A stretch of DNA of 64,000 nt from Sphingomonas sp. (GTDB lineage: Bacteria; Pseudomonadota; Alphaproteobacteria; Sphingomonadales; Sphingomonadaceae). A program made the translations under genes and the position numbers. The stretch spans positions 1 to 64,000 of the forward strand of contig NZ_JAFKMA010000001.1 in assembly GCF_017304635.1 (NCBI RefSeq), given 5' to 3'. The stretch's first letter is position 1. Every line of letters starts with the position of its first letter. The notes below the pieces were generated by a model. That model had not been told where the DNA came from, did not search any database, and saw only the letters and a list, made by a program, of their open reading frames with translations. This document shows, in pieces, positions 26,506 through 35,128 of this stretch.

Positions 26506-28377
26506 TTACGCCGCGATCGCTTCCAGCTTCTCGCTCGCCTCCATCCACGCCGCCTCGGCCGTCTCGATCTTCGCCTCCACCTCGGCGCGGCGCTTCATCA
26601 GGTCGGTCATGGTCAGCTTCGTCAGCGTCGCGTCGGCCGAGGACGGGTCGAACATCGCGCGGTCGATCGCGCTGCGCTGTTCGGTCAGCCGGGCCAGTTC
26701 CGCCTCCGCCGCCTTCGCCGCCTTGCGCAGGCCCTGGCTCGCCTCGCGCGCTTCGGCGGCGGCGCGGCGTGCGTCCTTCTTGTTGAGCTTCGACACTTCC
26801 TTCGCGGTGTCGGCGGCGTCCTTCGTCAGCACGAAGGCGATGTAATCGTCCAGGCTGCCGTCGAATTCCTTCGCCGTTCCGCTGTCCACGAGAACCAGCC
26901 GGTCGGCCGTCATCTCCAGCATGTGGCGATCGTGGCTGACGATGACGACGGCGCCCGAATATTGGTTGAGCGCCTGGATCAGCGCCTCGCGTGCGTCGAC
27001 GTCGAGGTGGTTGGTCGGCTCGTCGAGGATCAGCATGTGCGGCGCGTCGCGAGTGATGAGCGCGAGCGCCAGCCGCGCACGCTCGCCGCCCGACAGCTTG
27101 CCGACCTTCGTGATCGCCTTGTCGCCCGAAAAGCCGAACCGGCCGAGCTGACCGCGCACCGCGCCGGGCGTCGCGCCCTTCATCTGGATCGTCATGTGCT
27201 GGAGCGGAGTCTCGTCCGCGTCCAGTTCCTCGACCTGATACTGCGTGAAATAGCCGACGCGCATCTTGCCCGACGCGGTCATCGTGCCGTCCATCGGCGC
27301 GAGTTGCGCGGCGAGCAGGCGGGCGAGGGTGGTCTTGCCGTTGCCGTTGCGGCCGAGCAGCGCGATGCGATCGTCGGGGTCGAGCCGCAGGTTGAGGCGG
27401 CTGAGGATCGGCGTCTCGCCATAGCCGACGCTCGCGAGGTCGAGCGTGATGAGCGGCGGGCGCAGCTCGCTCGGATCGGGGAAGTCGAAGCTGAGCGACG
27501 GATCGTCGAACAGTTCGGCGATCGGCTGCATCCGCGCCAGCGCCTTGGCCCGGCTCTGCGCCTGCTTCGCGGTCGAGGCGCGGGCGGAGTTGCGGGCGAT
27601 GTAATCCTGCAACTTCTCGCGCTCCGCCTGCTGCTTCTGGCGGGCGGCGGCGATCTGCGCCTGGCGCTCGGCCCGCTGGCGCTCGAACGAATCGTAGCCG
27701 CCGGGGTAGAGCCACAACTTGCCGCGCTCGAGGTGGAGGATGTGGTCGACCACGTTGTTGAGGAAGTCGCGCTCGTGGCTGACCAGCACGATCGTCGCGG
27801 GATAGGATTTCAGGAAATCCTCCAGCCACAGCACCGCTTCGAGGTCGAGATGGTTCGACGGCTCGTCGAGCAGCAGCAGATCGGGCTGCGAGAACAGCAG
27901 GCTGGCGAGCGCGACGCGCATCTTCCACCCGCCCGAAAAGCTGTCGAGCGGGCGGTGCTGCGCCGCTTCGTCGAAGCCCAATCCGACCAGGATCTGCGCG
28001 GCGCGGCTGGGCGCGGTGTAGGCGTCGATCGCCATCAGCCGGTCGTGCACCTCGCCGAGACGGTCGGGGTCGTGGCTGGTCTCGCTCTCCGCCATCAGCG
28101 CGGCGCGTTCGGTATCGGCGGCGAGCACCGTCTCGAACGGGGTCGCGTCGCCGTGCGGCGCTTCCTGCGCGATATAGCCGAGCCGGGCGCCGCGCGGCAT
28201 CGCCGCCTCGCCGGTATCGGGCTCCAGCATGCCGGCGATCACGCGAACCAAAGTCGTCTTGCCGGCGCCGTTGCGCCCGATCAGCCCGACGCGGCTCCGC
28301 GGCGGCAGCTTCGCGGTCGCGCCGTCGAGGATCGTCCGCCCGCCGAGGCGGACCGTGATGTCGGTCAGGTTGAGCAT
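26506..28377 (-). CDS. ABC-F family ATP-binding protein (ribosome-associated)
   Basis: A 623-residue soluble protein with two ABC ATPase domains. Walker A motifs are GRNGAGKTT (about residue 35) and GRNGNGKTT (about 330); signatures FSGGW and LSGGER precede Walker B sites LLLLDEPSNHLD and LILDEPTNHLD. The linker between domains and a C-terminal coiled coil (KDARRAAAEAREASQGL...) fit the Uup/YheS-type ABC-F proteins that act on stalled ribosomes. There is no transmembrane domain. ATG 28377 (MLNLTD) is chosen because homologues start at the first strand; ATG 28416 would add 13 residues. Confidence 0.93.
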   Translation of the reverse strand: MLNLTDITVRLGGRTILDGATAKLPPRSRVGLIGRNGAGKTTLVRVIAGMLEPDTGEAAMPRGARLGYIAQEAPHGDATPFETVLAADTERAALMAESETSHDPDRLGEVHDRLMAIDAYTAPSRAAQILVGLGFDEAAQHRPLDSFSGGWKMRVALASLLFSQPDLLLLDEPSNHLDLEAVLWLEDFLKSYPATIVLVSHERDFLNNVVDHILHLERGKLWLYPGGYDSFERQRAERQAQIAAARQKQQAEREKLQDYIARNSARASTAKQAQSRAKALARMQPIAELFDDPSLSFDFPDPSELRPPLITLDLASVGYGETPILSRLNLRLDPDDRIALLGRNGNGKTTLARLLAAQLAPMDGTMTASGKMRVGYFTQYQVEELDADETPLQHMTIQMKGATPGAVRGQLGRFGFSGDKAITKVGKLSGGERARLALALITRDAPHMLILDEPTNHLDVDAREALIQALNQYSGAVVIVSHDRHMLEMTADRLVLVDSGTAKEFDGSLDDYIAFVLTKDAADTAKEVSKLNKKDARRAAAEAREASQGLRKAAKAAEAELARLTEQRSAIDRAMFDPSSADATLTKLTMTDLMKRRAEVEAKIETAEAAWMEASEKLEAIAA

Positions 28378-28437
28378 GATGCGGCCGCCAATAGGCGCGT
28401 TCGCCGCATCCGTCATCCCCGGGCGGCGCGGGTGGGC

Positions 28438-28680
28438 TCAGCCGCCGGTCTTGGGTCGTCGCGGGTCGATCGTGGCGGGACAGCGCGCCCGCGCCTTGTC
28501 GGCGATGCGGCGCCAGTTGGCGGCGACGCCGGCATCGTCGCTCAGCGCGGCCTGCCCGTCGGCGATCTCCGCCGCGCGCGCGCCGACCTCGCCGACCAAG
28601 GCGGCGGCGAATTCCTCCAGCAGATCGTCGACGGCCCTGGTGGGGCCGGCAGGGTGGGGCATCGCGCGATCGGTTTCCAT
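28438..28680 (-). CDS. Small hypothetical protein
   Basis: An 80-residue reading frame starting METDRAMPHP and ending PRRPKTGG. It has an acidic helical middle (VDDLLEEFAAALVGEVGARAAEIADGQAAL) and a SDDAGVAANWRRIADKARARC segment. No family is recognised. It lies between the ABC-F gene and the receiver-like gene on the same strand. Real coding is plausible from composition but not proven. Confidence 0.45.
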   Translation of the reverse strand: METDRAMPHPAGPTRAVDDLLEEFAAALVGEVGARAAEIADGQAALSDDAGVAANWRRIADKARARCPATIDPRRPKTGG

Positions 28681-28745
28681 GGTCGGGCGCGCTTGCTGCC
28701 ACGGCGAGCCATCGCCGCGCAACGGTAATTGGAACCGGTTGGGAA

Positions 28746-29126
28746 CTATTCCTGGGCGGCGTGGAGCAAAGCGGCGATCGCGCAGGCCAGTTTGGTCGGA
28801 TCGTACGGCACCGCGATCACCCCGGCCGCCCCCATCGCGCGATACTGCGCACGATCGCTTTCGCCGATGCGGCGGGACAGGAACACGATCGGCGTCGTGC
28901 GGCAGGCGGGCAACCAGCGCACCGCCTCGACCATAGCCTGGTCCATGTCGCGCGTCGTCGCGCCGAGCAGGATCAGGTCGAACGGCGTATTCCGCTTGCG
29001 CAGCAACGCCAGCGCGGCGTGCGCCGATTCGGCCGTTTCGACCGCGAAGTCGCTATCGAGCTGAAGCGCCAGTCGCGTGACCGTCCTGAGATCGGGATCG
29101 TCGTCGACGAACAGTGCACGGATCAT
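28746..29126 (-). CDS. Degenerate response-regulator receiver domain
   Basis: A 126-residue stand-alone receiver (CheY-like) domain: acidic cluster DDDPD at 8-12, Ser84 in VFLSRR and MGAAGVIAVPYDPTKL at the end are all family landmarks. Two of the five key residues are changed. The phospho-accepting Asp of the LLD position is Gly55 (LILLGATTRD), and the Lys before PY/PF is Val106 (VPYDP). It should therefore fold like a receiver but not accept phosphate at the usual site. It lies next to the RadC-like gene; partner and output are unknown. Confidence 0.8.
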   Translation of the reverse strand: MIRALFVDDDPDLRTVTRLALQLDSDFAVETAESAHAALALLRKRNTPFDLILLGATTRDMDQAMVEAVRWLPACRTTPIVFLSRRIGESDRAQYRAMGAAGVIAVPYDPTKLACAIAALLHAAQE

Positions 29127-29839
29127 CGCGCAGCGGCCATGGCCAGCGCGGGCGCCACCTGGGGAGTGGAACGCCCGCGCTGACGCTTCGCCGCGCATGC
29201 GCTGACGAAACCGGAACGGGTGACGATGAAATGGTCGACGAGCTCGATCCCCAACGCGTCGAGTGCGTGGTCGAGGGCGAGCGTCTGGGCGATGTCCGCG
29301 CGGCTGAATTCGCGCGTGCCCGACGGATGGTTGTGCGCGACGATCACCTTCATCGCGCGGACTTCCAGAGCGCGCGCGGCGATCGTGCGAATCGAGAAAG
29401 GCGCGCTGGTCGGCGTGCCGATGCCATGCAGTTCGTCGGCGATCAGTCGGCTGCCGGCGGTGAGGTAGAGGATCCGGACATGCTCGTCGGCCTCGTCCGC
29501 CAGATGCGTCATGAGGTACGCGTTGAGCGCGGCCGAATGCGGCAGCACCGGCCGTTGGTCGAGCCCGGTGCGCGTGACTTGGCGAAGCACCTGTCGCGTC
29601 GCTTGCAGCAGCGCGACGACGCGACGGTCGTCGGCGACCCGCAACTGCCGCGCCGGCGGTGCCGCGAGCAGCGATTCGAGCGAGCCGAACTCGGTAATCA
29701 GCCGATCGGCGAGTCCCGGTCGATCGCCGCCGACCGGCCCGAGGAGTCGCTCCAGGAGCTTTCGGGTCCGAACCGTTTCACGCGATTGTGGTGCCGGAGC
29801 GTGCCGAGCCAGAGCAGGACTAGCATCGGATAAGCCCAT
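29123..29839 (-). CDS. radC: RadC-family JAMM domain protein
   Basis: A 238-residue protein of the RadC/UPF0758 family. An N-terminal helix-hairpin-helix-like part (LADRLITEFGSLESLLAAP) precedes the metal-binding JAMM motif AHNHPSG with downstream SRADI (HxHPSG...SxxD, near residue 180). The family was once called a DNA repair protein but its real activity is unsettled. The ATG at 29839 is the best start; it overlaps the end of the upstream membrane-protein gene by 142 bp in another frame, so either that protein ends earlier than shown or the overlap is real. Four bases overlap the receiver gene. Confidence 0.82.
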   Translation of the reverse strand: MGLSDASPALARHAPAPQSRETVRTRKLLERLLGPVGGDRPGLADRLITEFGSLESLLAAPPARQLRVADDRRVVALLQATRQVLRQVTRTGLDQRPVLPHSAALNAYLMTHLADEADEHVRILYLTAGSRLIADELHGIGTPTSAPFSIRTIAARALEVRAMKVIVAHNHPSGTREFSRADIAQTLALDHALDALGIELVDHFIVTRSGFVSACAAKRQRGRSTPQVAPALAMAAAR

Positions 29840-30180
29840 ACCACGCTGCTGATCCAATAGAGCAGCGGCAACATCCGCGGATCGGCGATCTTGAGCAGAT
29901 GCCCCATCACCTGCAGCAATTGCATCGCCGCCATGCCTATCGGCCAGTACCGGTTGGCCCGTAATGCAATGGCCAGCAACGCGATCAGCAGCGCCGTGTC
30001 GACGCCCATCGTCCCGACCTCGACCCCATGCCATTGCATGCCCAGGCGATTGGTGATGATCGACAGGATGAAGGCCAGAAGGAACAATCCACCGACCAAA
30101 CGCTCGGGCTGACCGCCACGCCATAACGCATAGCCGCACACCCCTAGCCAGGGGAGCAAGAAGAGGAGAGCGGTCGCCAC
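29698..30180 (-). CDS. Hypothetical membrane protein
   Basis: A 160-residue protein with about four hydrophobic segments (ATALLFLLPWLGVCGYAL; LVGGLFLLAFILSIITN; TALLIALLAIALRAN; PLLYWISSVVWAYPMLVLLWL), then a hydrophilic tail of some 35 residues. The tail region is shared, in another frame, with the start of the RadC-like gene. The start is GTG. No function is recognised; similar small proteins are common in sphingomonads. Confidence 0.7.
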   Translation of the reverse strand: MATALLFLLPWLGVCGYALWRGGQPERLVGGLFLLAFILSIITNRLGMQWHGVEVGTMGVDTALLIALLAIALRANRYWPIGMAAMQLLQVMGHLLKIADPRMLPLLYWISSVVWAYPMLVLLWLGTLRHHNRVKRFGPESSWSDSSGRSAAIDRDSPIG

Positions 30181-30220
30181 CGCCGGAAACGATCATGATC
30201 GCTGCTCCTCGTCAAGCAAT

Positions 30221-30589
30221 CTACGCAGCGACCTTCAACGTACGCTTCGCGGGTTGAGCCAAGTTACCCGAGCTCGGGCATGGCCATGACGGACCCCAAT
30301 CGTCATCGCTGGCACCCAGGATCTTGGCGACGCGGCCATATTCCTTGTGCGCTTCGGTCAGCATGCGGCGGCCCTCGACCTGCGCGGTGATGGCTTCGCT
30401 CAGCTTGGTCAGCGCCGATTGCGCGAACCCGGCGGGCAGCTTCGCATCGGCGAACTGCTCGATCGTCGTGCCCATCAGCCTGGTCAGCGTGGTGATCGAC
30501 GCATCGGTATCGCGCTCGGCGGCGAGCACGGCGGCGGAAACCGCCAGGATATGCGAATATTGCGGATGACTGGTTGGATCGACGCGCAT
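30221..30589 (-). CDS. Hypothetical protein, 122 residues
   Basis: A 122-residue soluble protein starting MRVDPTSHPQYSHILAVSAAVL. It is mostly helical (AAVLAAERDTDASITTLTRLM; LPAGFAQSALTKLSEAITAQVEGRRMLTEAHKEYG) and ends in a short basic tail. A GGAGGG Shine-Dalgarno lies 5 nt before the ATG, which supports real translation. No family or partner is recognised. Confidence 0.75.
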   Translation of the reverse strand: MRVDPTSHPQYSHILAVSAAVLAAERDTDASITTLTRLMGTTIEQFADAKLPAGFAQSALTKLSEAITAQVEGRRMLTEAHKEYGRVAKILGASDDDWGPSWPCPSSGNLAQPAKRTLKVAA

Positions 30590-30643
30590 CTTGCCCTCCG
30601 TCGCGCCAACCGCGACGGGTCGAGCGCGCTCAATGCAACGGCG

Positions 30644-31207
30644 TCAGTGCGAAAGCGATTTGAGGAACGTCGCCAACCCGTACAATGCCCCGACCCCAGC
30701 ACTCACCGCGAAGAATGCAAATCCGATAATCACGGTGGCGGCCAGGATCAGTGCGCCCCTGGTCGTAATCGACAAGTCACTCGGTCTCGCCCCCTCGGCG
30801 ATCTCCCGGAAGACGTCGCGCCATGTTGGCCGACCCGGAACACCGCCGAAGCGCCGCTGATCGATGACGGCGTCGTTGAGCAAGTCCAGCGGCCGGTCGC
30901 CATCGATCGAGCGGTCGAATGATCCACCCGGCGCCCCGCCGACCAGCCCCAGATTTTCGTATGCGAATTTCTGGGGGGCGAAATCCTGGGGTGTGCCGAG
31001 AGCGACTTCGTGCTCGGCGAGCAGCATCGCGGCATGCTTGCGGTCGCGCGCGCCCAGCTTCGTCCGCGCCGACCCGATATAGGCGTCCACCGTCCCCGCC
31101 GCGATGCCCAGTTCGCGCGCGATCTGCCCCGATCCCTTCAACGCGCGCACGCCGCGCAAGCACTCACGCTCGCGGGGGGTCAAAGCGTCGAAAGCGGAAT
31201 CGTCCAT
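30644..31207 (-). CDS. HTH regulator with C-terminal membrane anchor
   Basis: A protein of about 187 residues. The N-terminal part (FDALTPRERECLRGVRALKGSGQIARELGIAAGTVDAYIGSARTKLGARDR) is a LuxR/sigma-70 region 4 type helix-turn-helix. A linker follows, then one hydrophobic segment near the C-terminus (GALILAATVIIGFAFFAVSAGVGALYGL). A single TM at the end would tether the DNA-binding part to the membrane. A TTG-started extension to about 31303 is possible but unlikely. No sensor domain is visible. Confidence 0.78.
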   Translation of the reverse strand: MDDSAFDALTPRERECLRGVRALKGSGQIARELGIAAGTVDAYIGSARTKLGARDRKHAAMLLAEHEVALGTPQDFAPQKFAYENLGLVGGAPGGSFDRSIDGDRPLDLLNDAVIDQRRFGGVPGRPTWRDVFREIAEGARPSDLSITTRGALILAATVIIGFAFFAVSAGVGALYGLATFLKSLSH

Positions 31208-31501
31208 GGCTTTGCTGATACCCGGTTTGCACGAATGATTCACTATAAAGTGACCGGCGCGGGCGCAGTGCTGGATAAGGTCTATGCATTTGTCGTCGAG
31301 CAATCGGCGCCCACGAACACCCTCGATCGACGCCGTGCAATGACGCGCAACCGTGGTTTTCCATTATTCGTGACCGGCAAGGCTGGAAGGGTCGTAAGGC
31401 TTCGATTGGGGTCTGCCAGCGATATCGGGCGTTTACAGAAACGTCGATATCTCGGTCCTGTAGTGGGATGGTTGCCTCGCCACATTTCCGGCCAAAGGCA
31501 T
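31208..31501. other. Divergent intergenic region before the sugar transporter
   Basis: Together with the operator at 31502-31517 this gap of about 367 bp separates the HTH-TM regulator from the MFS transporter. It is less GC-rich than the genes around it. Apart from the LacI-type palindrome near its right end I see no gene or clear structure. Confidence 0.5.
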
Positions 31502-31517
31502 TTACAATCGATTGCAG
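31502..31517. promoter_or_regulatory. LacI-type operator, MFS-GH36 promoter
   Basis: TTACAATCGATTGCAG matches the perfect palindrome TTGCAATCGATTGCAA (43056-43071) at 14 of 16 positions and keeps the central CAATCGATTG. It lies 57 bp before the MFS start. The three related sites of this window are all in promoters of the sugar cluster that contains a LacI gene. Confidence 0.8.
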
Positions 31518-31574
31518 TCATGATTTATCGGCTCTGACACATCCGGCGGCAGATCGGGTACAGGAGAGGTATCC

Positions 31575-32966
31575 ATGACCGGTGACCGCAAGCCCCACCT
31601 TCCGTTCTTCCGCATTCTCGAGATGAATCTCGGCTTCCTCGGCCTGCAATTCAGCTTCGGGTTGCAGCAGGGCAATATGGCGCCGATCTATTCCTATCTC
31701 GGCGCGAAGGAGGCGGAACTGCCGTTGCTGCTGCTGGCCGGGCCGCTGACCGGGCTGATCGTGCAGCCGATCATCGGTGCGCTGTCCGACCGCACGACCG
31801 GACGCTGGGGCCGGCGGACACCGTATTTCCTGTTCGGCGCGGTCCTGTGTGCGCTGGGCCTGTTCTTCATCCCTTTGTCCAATTCGCTGCTGATGGCGCT
31901 GTCGCTGCTGTGGCTGCTCGATGCCGGCAACAACATCACGATGGAGCCGTACCGCGCCTATGTCTCCGACCGGCTGTCGCCGCCGCAGCACGAGATCGGC
32001 TTCCTGACGCAAAGCGCGTTCACCGGGCTGGCGCAGATGCTGGCGTTCCTGACGCCGGCGATCCTGGTCTTTTTCGGGATGAATCAGGATTGGGTCGATG
32101 CGCACGGCATTCCGTACACGGCGCGCGTGGTGTTCATGATCGGGTCGGCGCTGTCGCTGGCGACGATCCTCTATTCGGTGAAGCGCGTGCCCGAACTGCC
32201 GCTAGACGCTGCGGAGATCGCCGCGATGCGGGCCAAGCCGCGCGGGGTCGCGGCAACCTTCGCCGAGATCGCGGAGGCGATCCGCGACATGCCGCCGGCG
32301 ATGCGCAAGCTGGGGCTGATGAGCCTGTTCCAATGGTACGGCATGGCCGCCTATTGGGGCTATGTCGTCTATTCGATCGGGCGATCGGTCTATCACACGG
32401 CCGACCCGCTGAGCTCGGGCTTTCACAGCGCCGTCCTGACCAACGGCGTGATGGCGGCGTTCTACAACGGCATCGCGTTCGTCTCGGCGTTCCTGATGGT
32501 GCCGGTGGCCAAGCGGATCGGGCCGGGGGTGGTGCACGCCGCGTGCCTGGCATTGGGCGGAATCGGCATGCTCGTCCTGCCGCATGTCGGGTCGGCGACG
32601 ATGCTGTTCCTGCCGGCGATCGGCATCGGGCTCGCTTGGGGCAGCATCATGGGCAATCCGTACGTGATCCTGGCCGGGTCGATCCCGCCCGAGCGGACCG
32701 GGGTCTATATGGGCATCTTCAACATGATGATCGTCATCCCGATGATCCTGATCGCCTTCACCCTGCCGCTGATCTACGGCGGCGAGCCGGTGACGGTGTT
32801 CGGCCTGTTCACGATTCCCACGGTGGTCGACGTGCTGCACGGCGACCCGCGCAACGTGCTGACGCTGTCCGGGCTGATGATGGTCGCGGCGGCGGGATCG
32901 GTGCTGTGGGTGCGCGAGGGGCGCCGCGGCGTGATCGCGCCATCGTCGCGACCGGCCTTGTCGTGA
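31575..32966 (+). CDS. MFS sugar transporter, SLC45/sucrose-type
   Basis: A 463-residue inner-membrane transporter with 12 predicted segments, similar to the sucrose/maltose proton symporters of the SLC45/GPH-like group. The RTTGRWGRRTPYFLFG loop and the GLQQGNMAPIYSYLG stretch in TM1 are hallmark features. It would bring sucrose, raffinose-type or related sugars from the periplasm into the cell. A GGAGAGG site lies before the ATG and a LacI-type operator 57 bp upstream. The stop overlaps the GH36 start (GTGA), so transporter and alpha-galactosidase are co-translated. Confidence 0.9.
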   Translation: MTGDRKPHLPFFRILEMNLGFLGLQFSFGLQQGNMAPIYSYLGAKEAELPLLLLAGPLTGLIVQPIIGALSDRTTGRWGRRTPYFLFGAVLCALGLFFIPLSNSLLMALSLLWLLDAGNNITMEPYRAYVSDRLSPPQHEIGFLTQSAFTGLAQMLAFLTPAILVFFGMNQDWVDAHGIPYTARVVFMIGSALSLATILYSVKRVPELPLDAAEIAAMRAKPRGVAATFAEIAEAIRDMPPAMRKLGLMSLFQWYGMAAYWGYVVYSIGRSVYHTADPLSSGFHSAVLTNGVMAAFYNGIAFVSAFLMVPVAKRIGPGVVHAACLALGGIGMLVLPHVGSATMLFLPAIGIGLAWGSIMGNPYVILAGSIPPERTGVYMGIFNMMIVIPMILIAFTLPLIYGGEPVTVFGLFTIPTVVDVLHGDPRNVLTLSGLMMVAAAGSVLWVREGRRGVIAPSSRPALS

Positions 32967-35077
32967 GCGACTGGCTGGCGCTGCATGGGCGCCGTTCGAG
33001 TATCGTGCTGGAACGGTCGGCGGGCGCGCCGATCTGGCGGCATTGGGGCGCGCGGCTGGCGGCGGACACGCCGCTGGCGACGATCGAGGCGAGCCAGTCG
33101 CCGCTGTCCTTCTCCCCCGATAGCGGCGTGCCGCTGACGACCGCGCCGGGGTTCGGGCTCGGCTGGTTCGGGCCGAGCGTGCTGCTTGCCGACCGCGACG
33201 GGCGCGACTTCACTTGCGCGTTCGAAACGACTGGGACCGAACAAGCGGGACAGACGATCAGCATCCGGCTGGTCGATCGGGCCGCGCGGATCGCGCTCGA
33301 CCAGACGCTCGCGCTCGACCCCGACAGCGACGTGCTGACGCTGTCCGCCGTCCTGACCAACCAGGGTGACGCGCCCCTCGCCGTGCGCTGGCTGGCGGCG
33401 GGGATGCTACCGTTGCCGGCCGACTGCGCGACCTTGCGATCCTTCCACGGCCGCCACAACGCCGAGTTCGTCGAGACGCGCGAGCCGATGCCGAGCCATG
33501 CCTGGCTGCGACAGGAACGACGCGGGCTGACCGGGCATGCCGGCCCGCCGGGCCTGTTCGTGCTGGGCGAGGGCGCGGACTGGCACCGGGGCGAGGTGCG
33601 CGGCGTGCAGCTGGCCTGGTCGGGCAATCATGAGCTGCTGATCGAGTGTCAGGCGGAGGGCGGCTGGACGCTGGCGGCCGGCGCGTGGCTGGCGCCCGGC
33701 GAAGTGCGGCTGGCGCCGGGCGAGAATCTCGCGACACCGGCGCTGCTCGCGACCTATTCGCCCGACGGACTGAACGGAGCGAGCGCGAATTTCCACACCG
33801 CGATCCGCGCGCGATTGCCGTGGGCGGAGGGGCGGATGCGGCCGCGGCCGGTCCATCTCAACAGTTGGGAAGGGCGGTATTTCGACCAGGACGAGGCGGC
33901 GATGACGGCGCTGGCGGAGCGCGCGGCGGCGGTCGGGGTCGAGCGGTTCGTGGTCGACGACGGCTGGTTCGTCGGGCGGCGCGACGATCGGGCGGGGCTG
34001 GGCGACTGGACGGTCGATCGCGCGAAATATCCGGCCGGGCTGCGCCCGCTCGCCGATCATGTCCGCGGCCTCGGCATGGAATTCGGGCTGTGGGTCGAGC
34101 CCGAGATGGTCAACGCCGACAGCGACCTGTTCCGCGCGCATCCCGACTGGGCGCTGGCGGTCGCGGGGCGGCCGGTCGTCACCGCGCGCCATCAACTGGT
34201 GCTCGATCTGTCGCGGGACGAGGTGCGCGATCATCTGTTCGATGCGCTCGACACGCTGCTCCGCGAGTTGCCGATCGCCTATCTGAAGTGGGATCATAAC
34301 CGCCATCTCGCCCCCGCCGGCGGCAGCGATGGGCGCGCACGCTATGTCGCGCAGGTCGAGGGCGTATATGCGCTGATCGACCGGTTGCGCGCGGCGCATC
34401 CGGCGGTCGAGATCGAATCCTGCGCGGGCGGGGGCGGGCGGATCGACGCGGCGATGGCGGCGCGGACGCATCGCTTCTGGGCGAGCGACAATCTCGACGC
34501 GGTCAGTCGAGTCGCGATCCAGCGCGGTTTCCTGGCGTTCATGCCGCCCGAGATGATGGGCGCGCATGTCGGCGCCAGCCCGGCGCACGCGACGGGTCGC
34601 CGGCAATCGCTCGCTTTTCGCGCCGCCGTCGCGCTGCCGGGGCATTTCGGGATCGAGCTCGATCCGGCGCGGCTCGCCGCGGACGACGTGGCCGAGCTGG
34701 CGGCGTGGGTGGCACGCTACAAGGCCCTGCGCGATCGGCTGCACGCCGGCCGGACATGGCTCGGCGAGGGTAGTGACGGGATCGTGTGGCAGGCGGTCGG
34801 CTCGACCGATGCCATCCTGCTGTTCGTGACGCGGCTGACTCCGCCGGTCGGCCGCGACGCACCGGTGCGGTTGCCGATGATGGCGGGCGAGGGCGACCTC
34901 GACGTCCGCCTGCTCGCGACGGCGTCGGACGGCCGCCACGCCGAGGAACCGGCGCTGTTCGCGGCGATGCGCGGGGAGGGCGTCCGCTTGTCGCGCGACG
35001 GGATCGCCGCCGCCGGCCTGCCGCTGCCGCCGATGCGCGCGGAAAGCGTCGCGATCTTCGAACTGGTGGCGGCATGA
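32963..35077 (+). CDS. Alpha-galactosidase, GH36
   Basis: A 704-residue glycoside hydrolase of family 36. The catalytic nucleophile Asp444 is in YLKWDHNR and the acid/base Asp509 in ASDNLDAVSR; further barrel blocks are RFVVDDGWF, GLWVEPEMVN and ESCAGGGGR. It removes alpha-1,6-galactose from raffinose, stachyose or melibiose, leaving sucrose in the first two cases. No signal peptide is present, so it works in the cytoplasm on imported sugar. The GTG start overlaps the MFS stop (GTGA). The length is typical of the bacterial GH36 group. Confidence 0.93.
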   Translation: MSDWLALHGRRSSIVLERSAGAPIWRHWGARLAADTPLATIEASQSPLSFSPDSGVPLTTAPGFGLGWFGPSVLLADRDGRDFTCAFETTGTEQAGQTISIRLVDRAARIALDQTLALDPDSDVLTLSAVLTNQGDAPLAVRWLAAGMLPLPADCATLRSFHGRHNAEFVETREPMPSHAWLRQERRGLTGHAGPPGLFVLGEGADWHRGEVRGVQLAWSGNHELLIECQAEGGWTLAAGAWLAPGEVRLAPGENLATPALLATYSPDGLNGASANFHTAIRARLPWAEGRMRPRPVHLNSWEGRYFDQDEAAMTALAERAAAVGVERFVVDDGWFVGRRDDRAGLGDWTVDRAKYPAGLRPLADHVRGLGMEFGLWVEPEMVNADSDLFRAHPDWALAVAGRPVVTARHQLVLDLSRDEVRDHLFDALDTLLRELPIAYLKWDHNRHLAPAGGSDGRARYVAQVEGVYALIDRLRAAHPAVEIESCAGGGGRIDAAMAARTHRFWASDNLDAVSRVAIQRGFLAFMPPEMMGAHVGASPAHATGRRQSLAFRAAVALPGHFGIELDPARLAADDVAELAAWVARYKALRDRLHAGRTWLGEGSDGIVWQAVGSTDAILLFVTRLTPPVGRDAPVRLPMMAGEGDLDVRLLATASDGRHAEEPALFAAMRGEGVRLSRDGIAAAGLPLPPMRAESVAIFELVAA

Positions 35078-35128
35078 GGGTTTATCGCATGCGCTATCCG
35101 CACCTCACTTTTTCTGGGACCATATCGC

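Noticed and set aside
28381..28437. Another full palindromic repeat before the ABC-F gene
   Set aside because: Only one half-like GTCATCCCCGGG segment is present; no matching second arm was found.
31208..31303. TTG-started extension of the HTH-TM regulator
   Set aside because: The extension has no ribosome site and no similarity to the family; ATG at about 31207 directly precedes the HTH domain.
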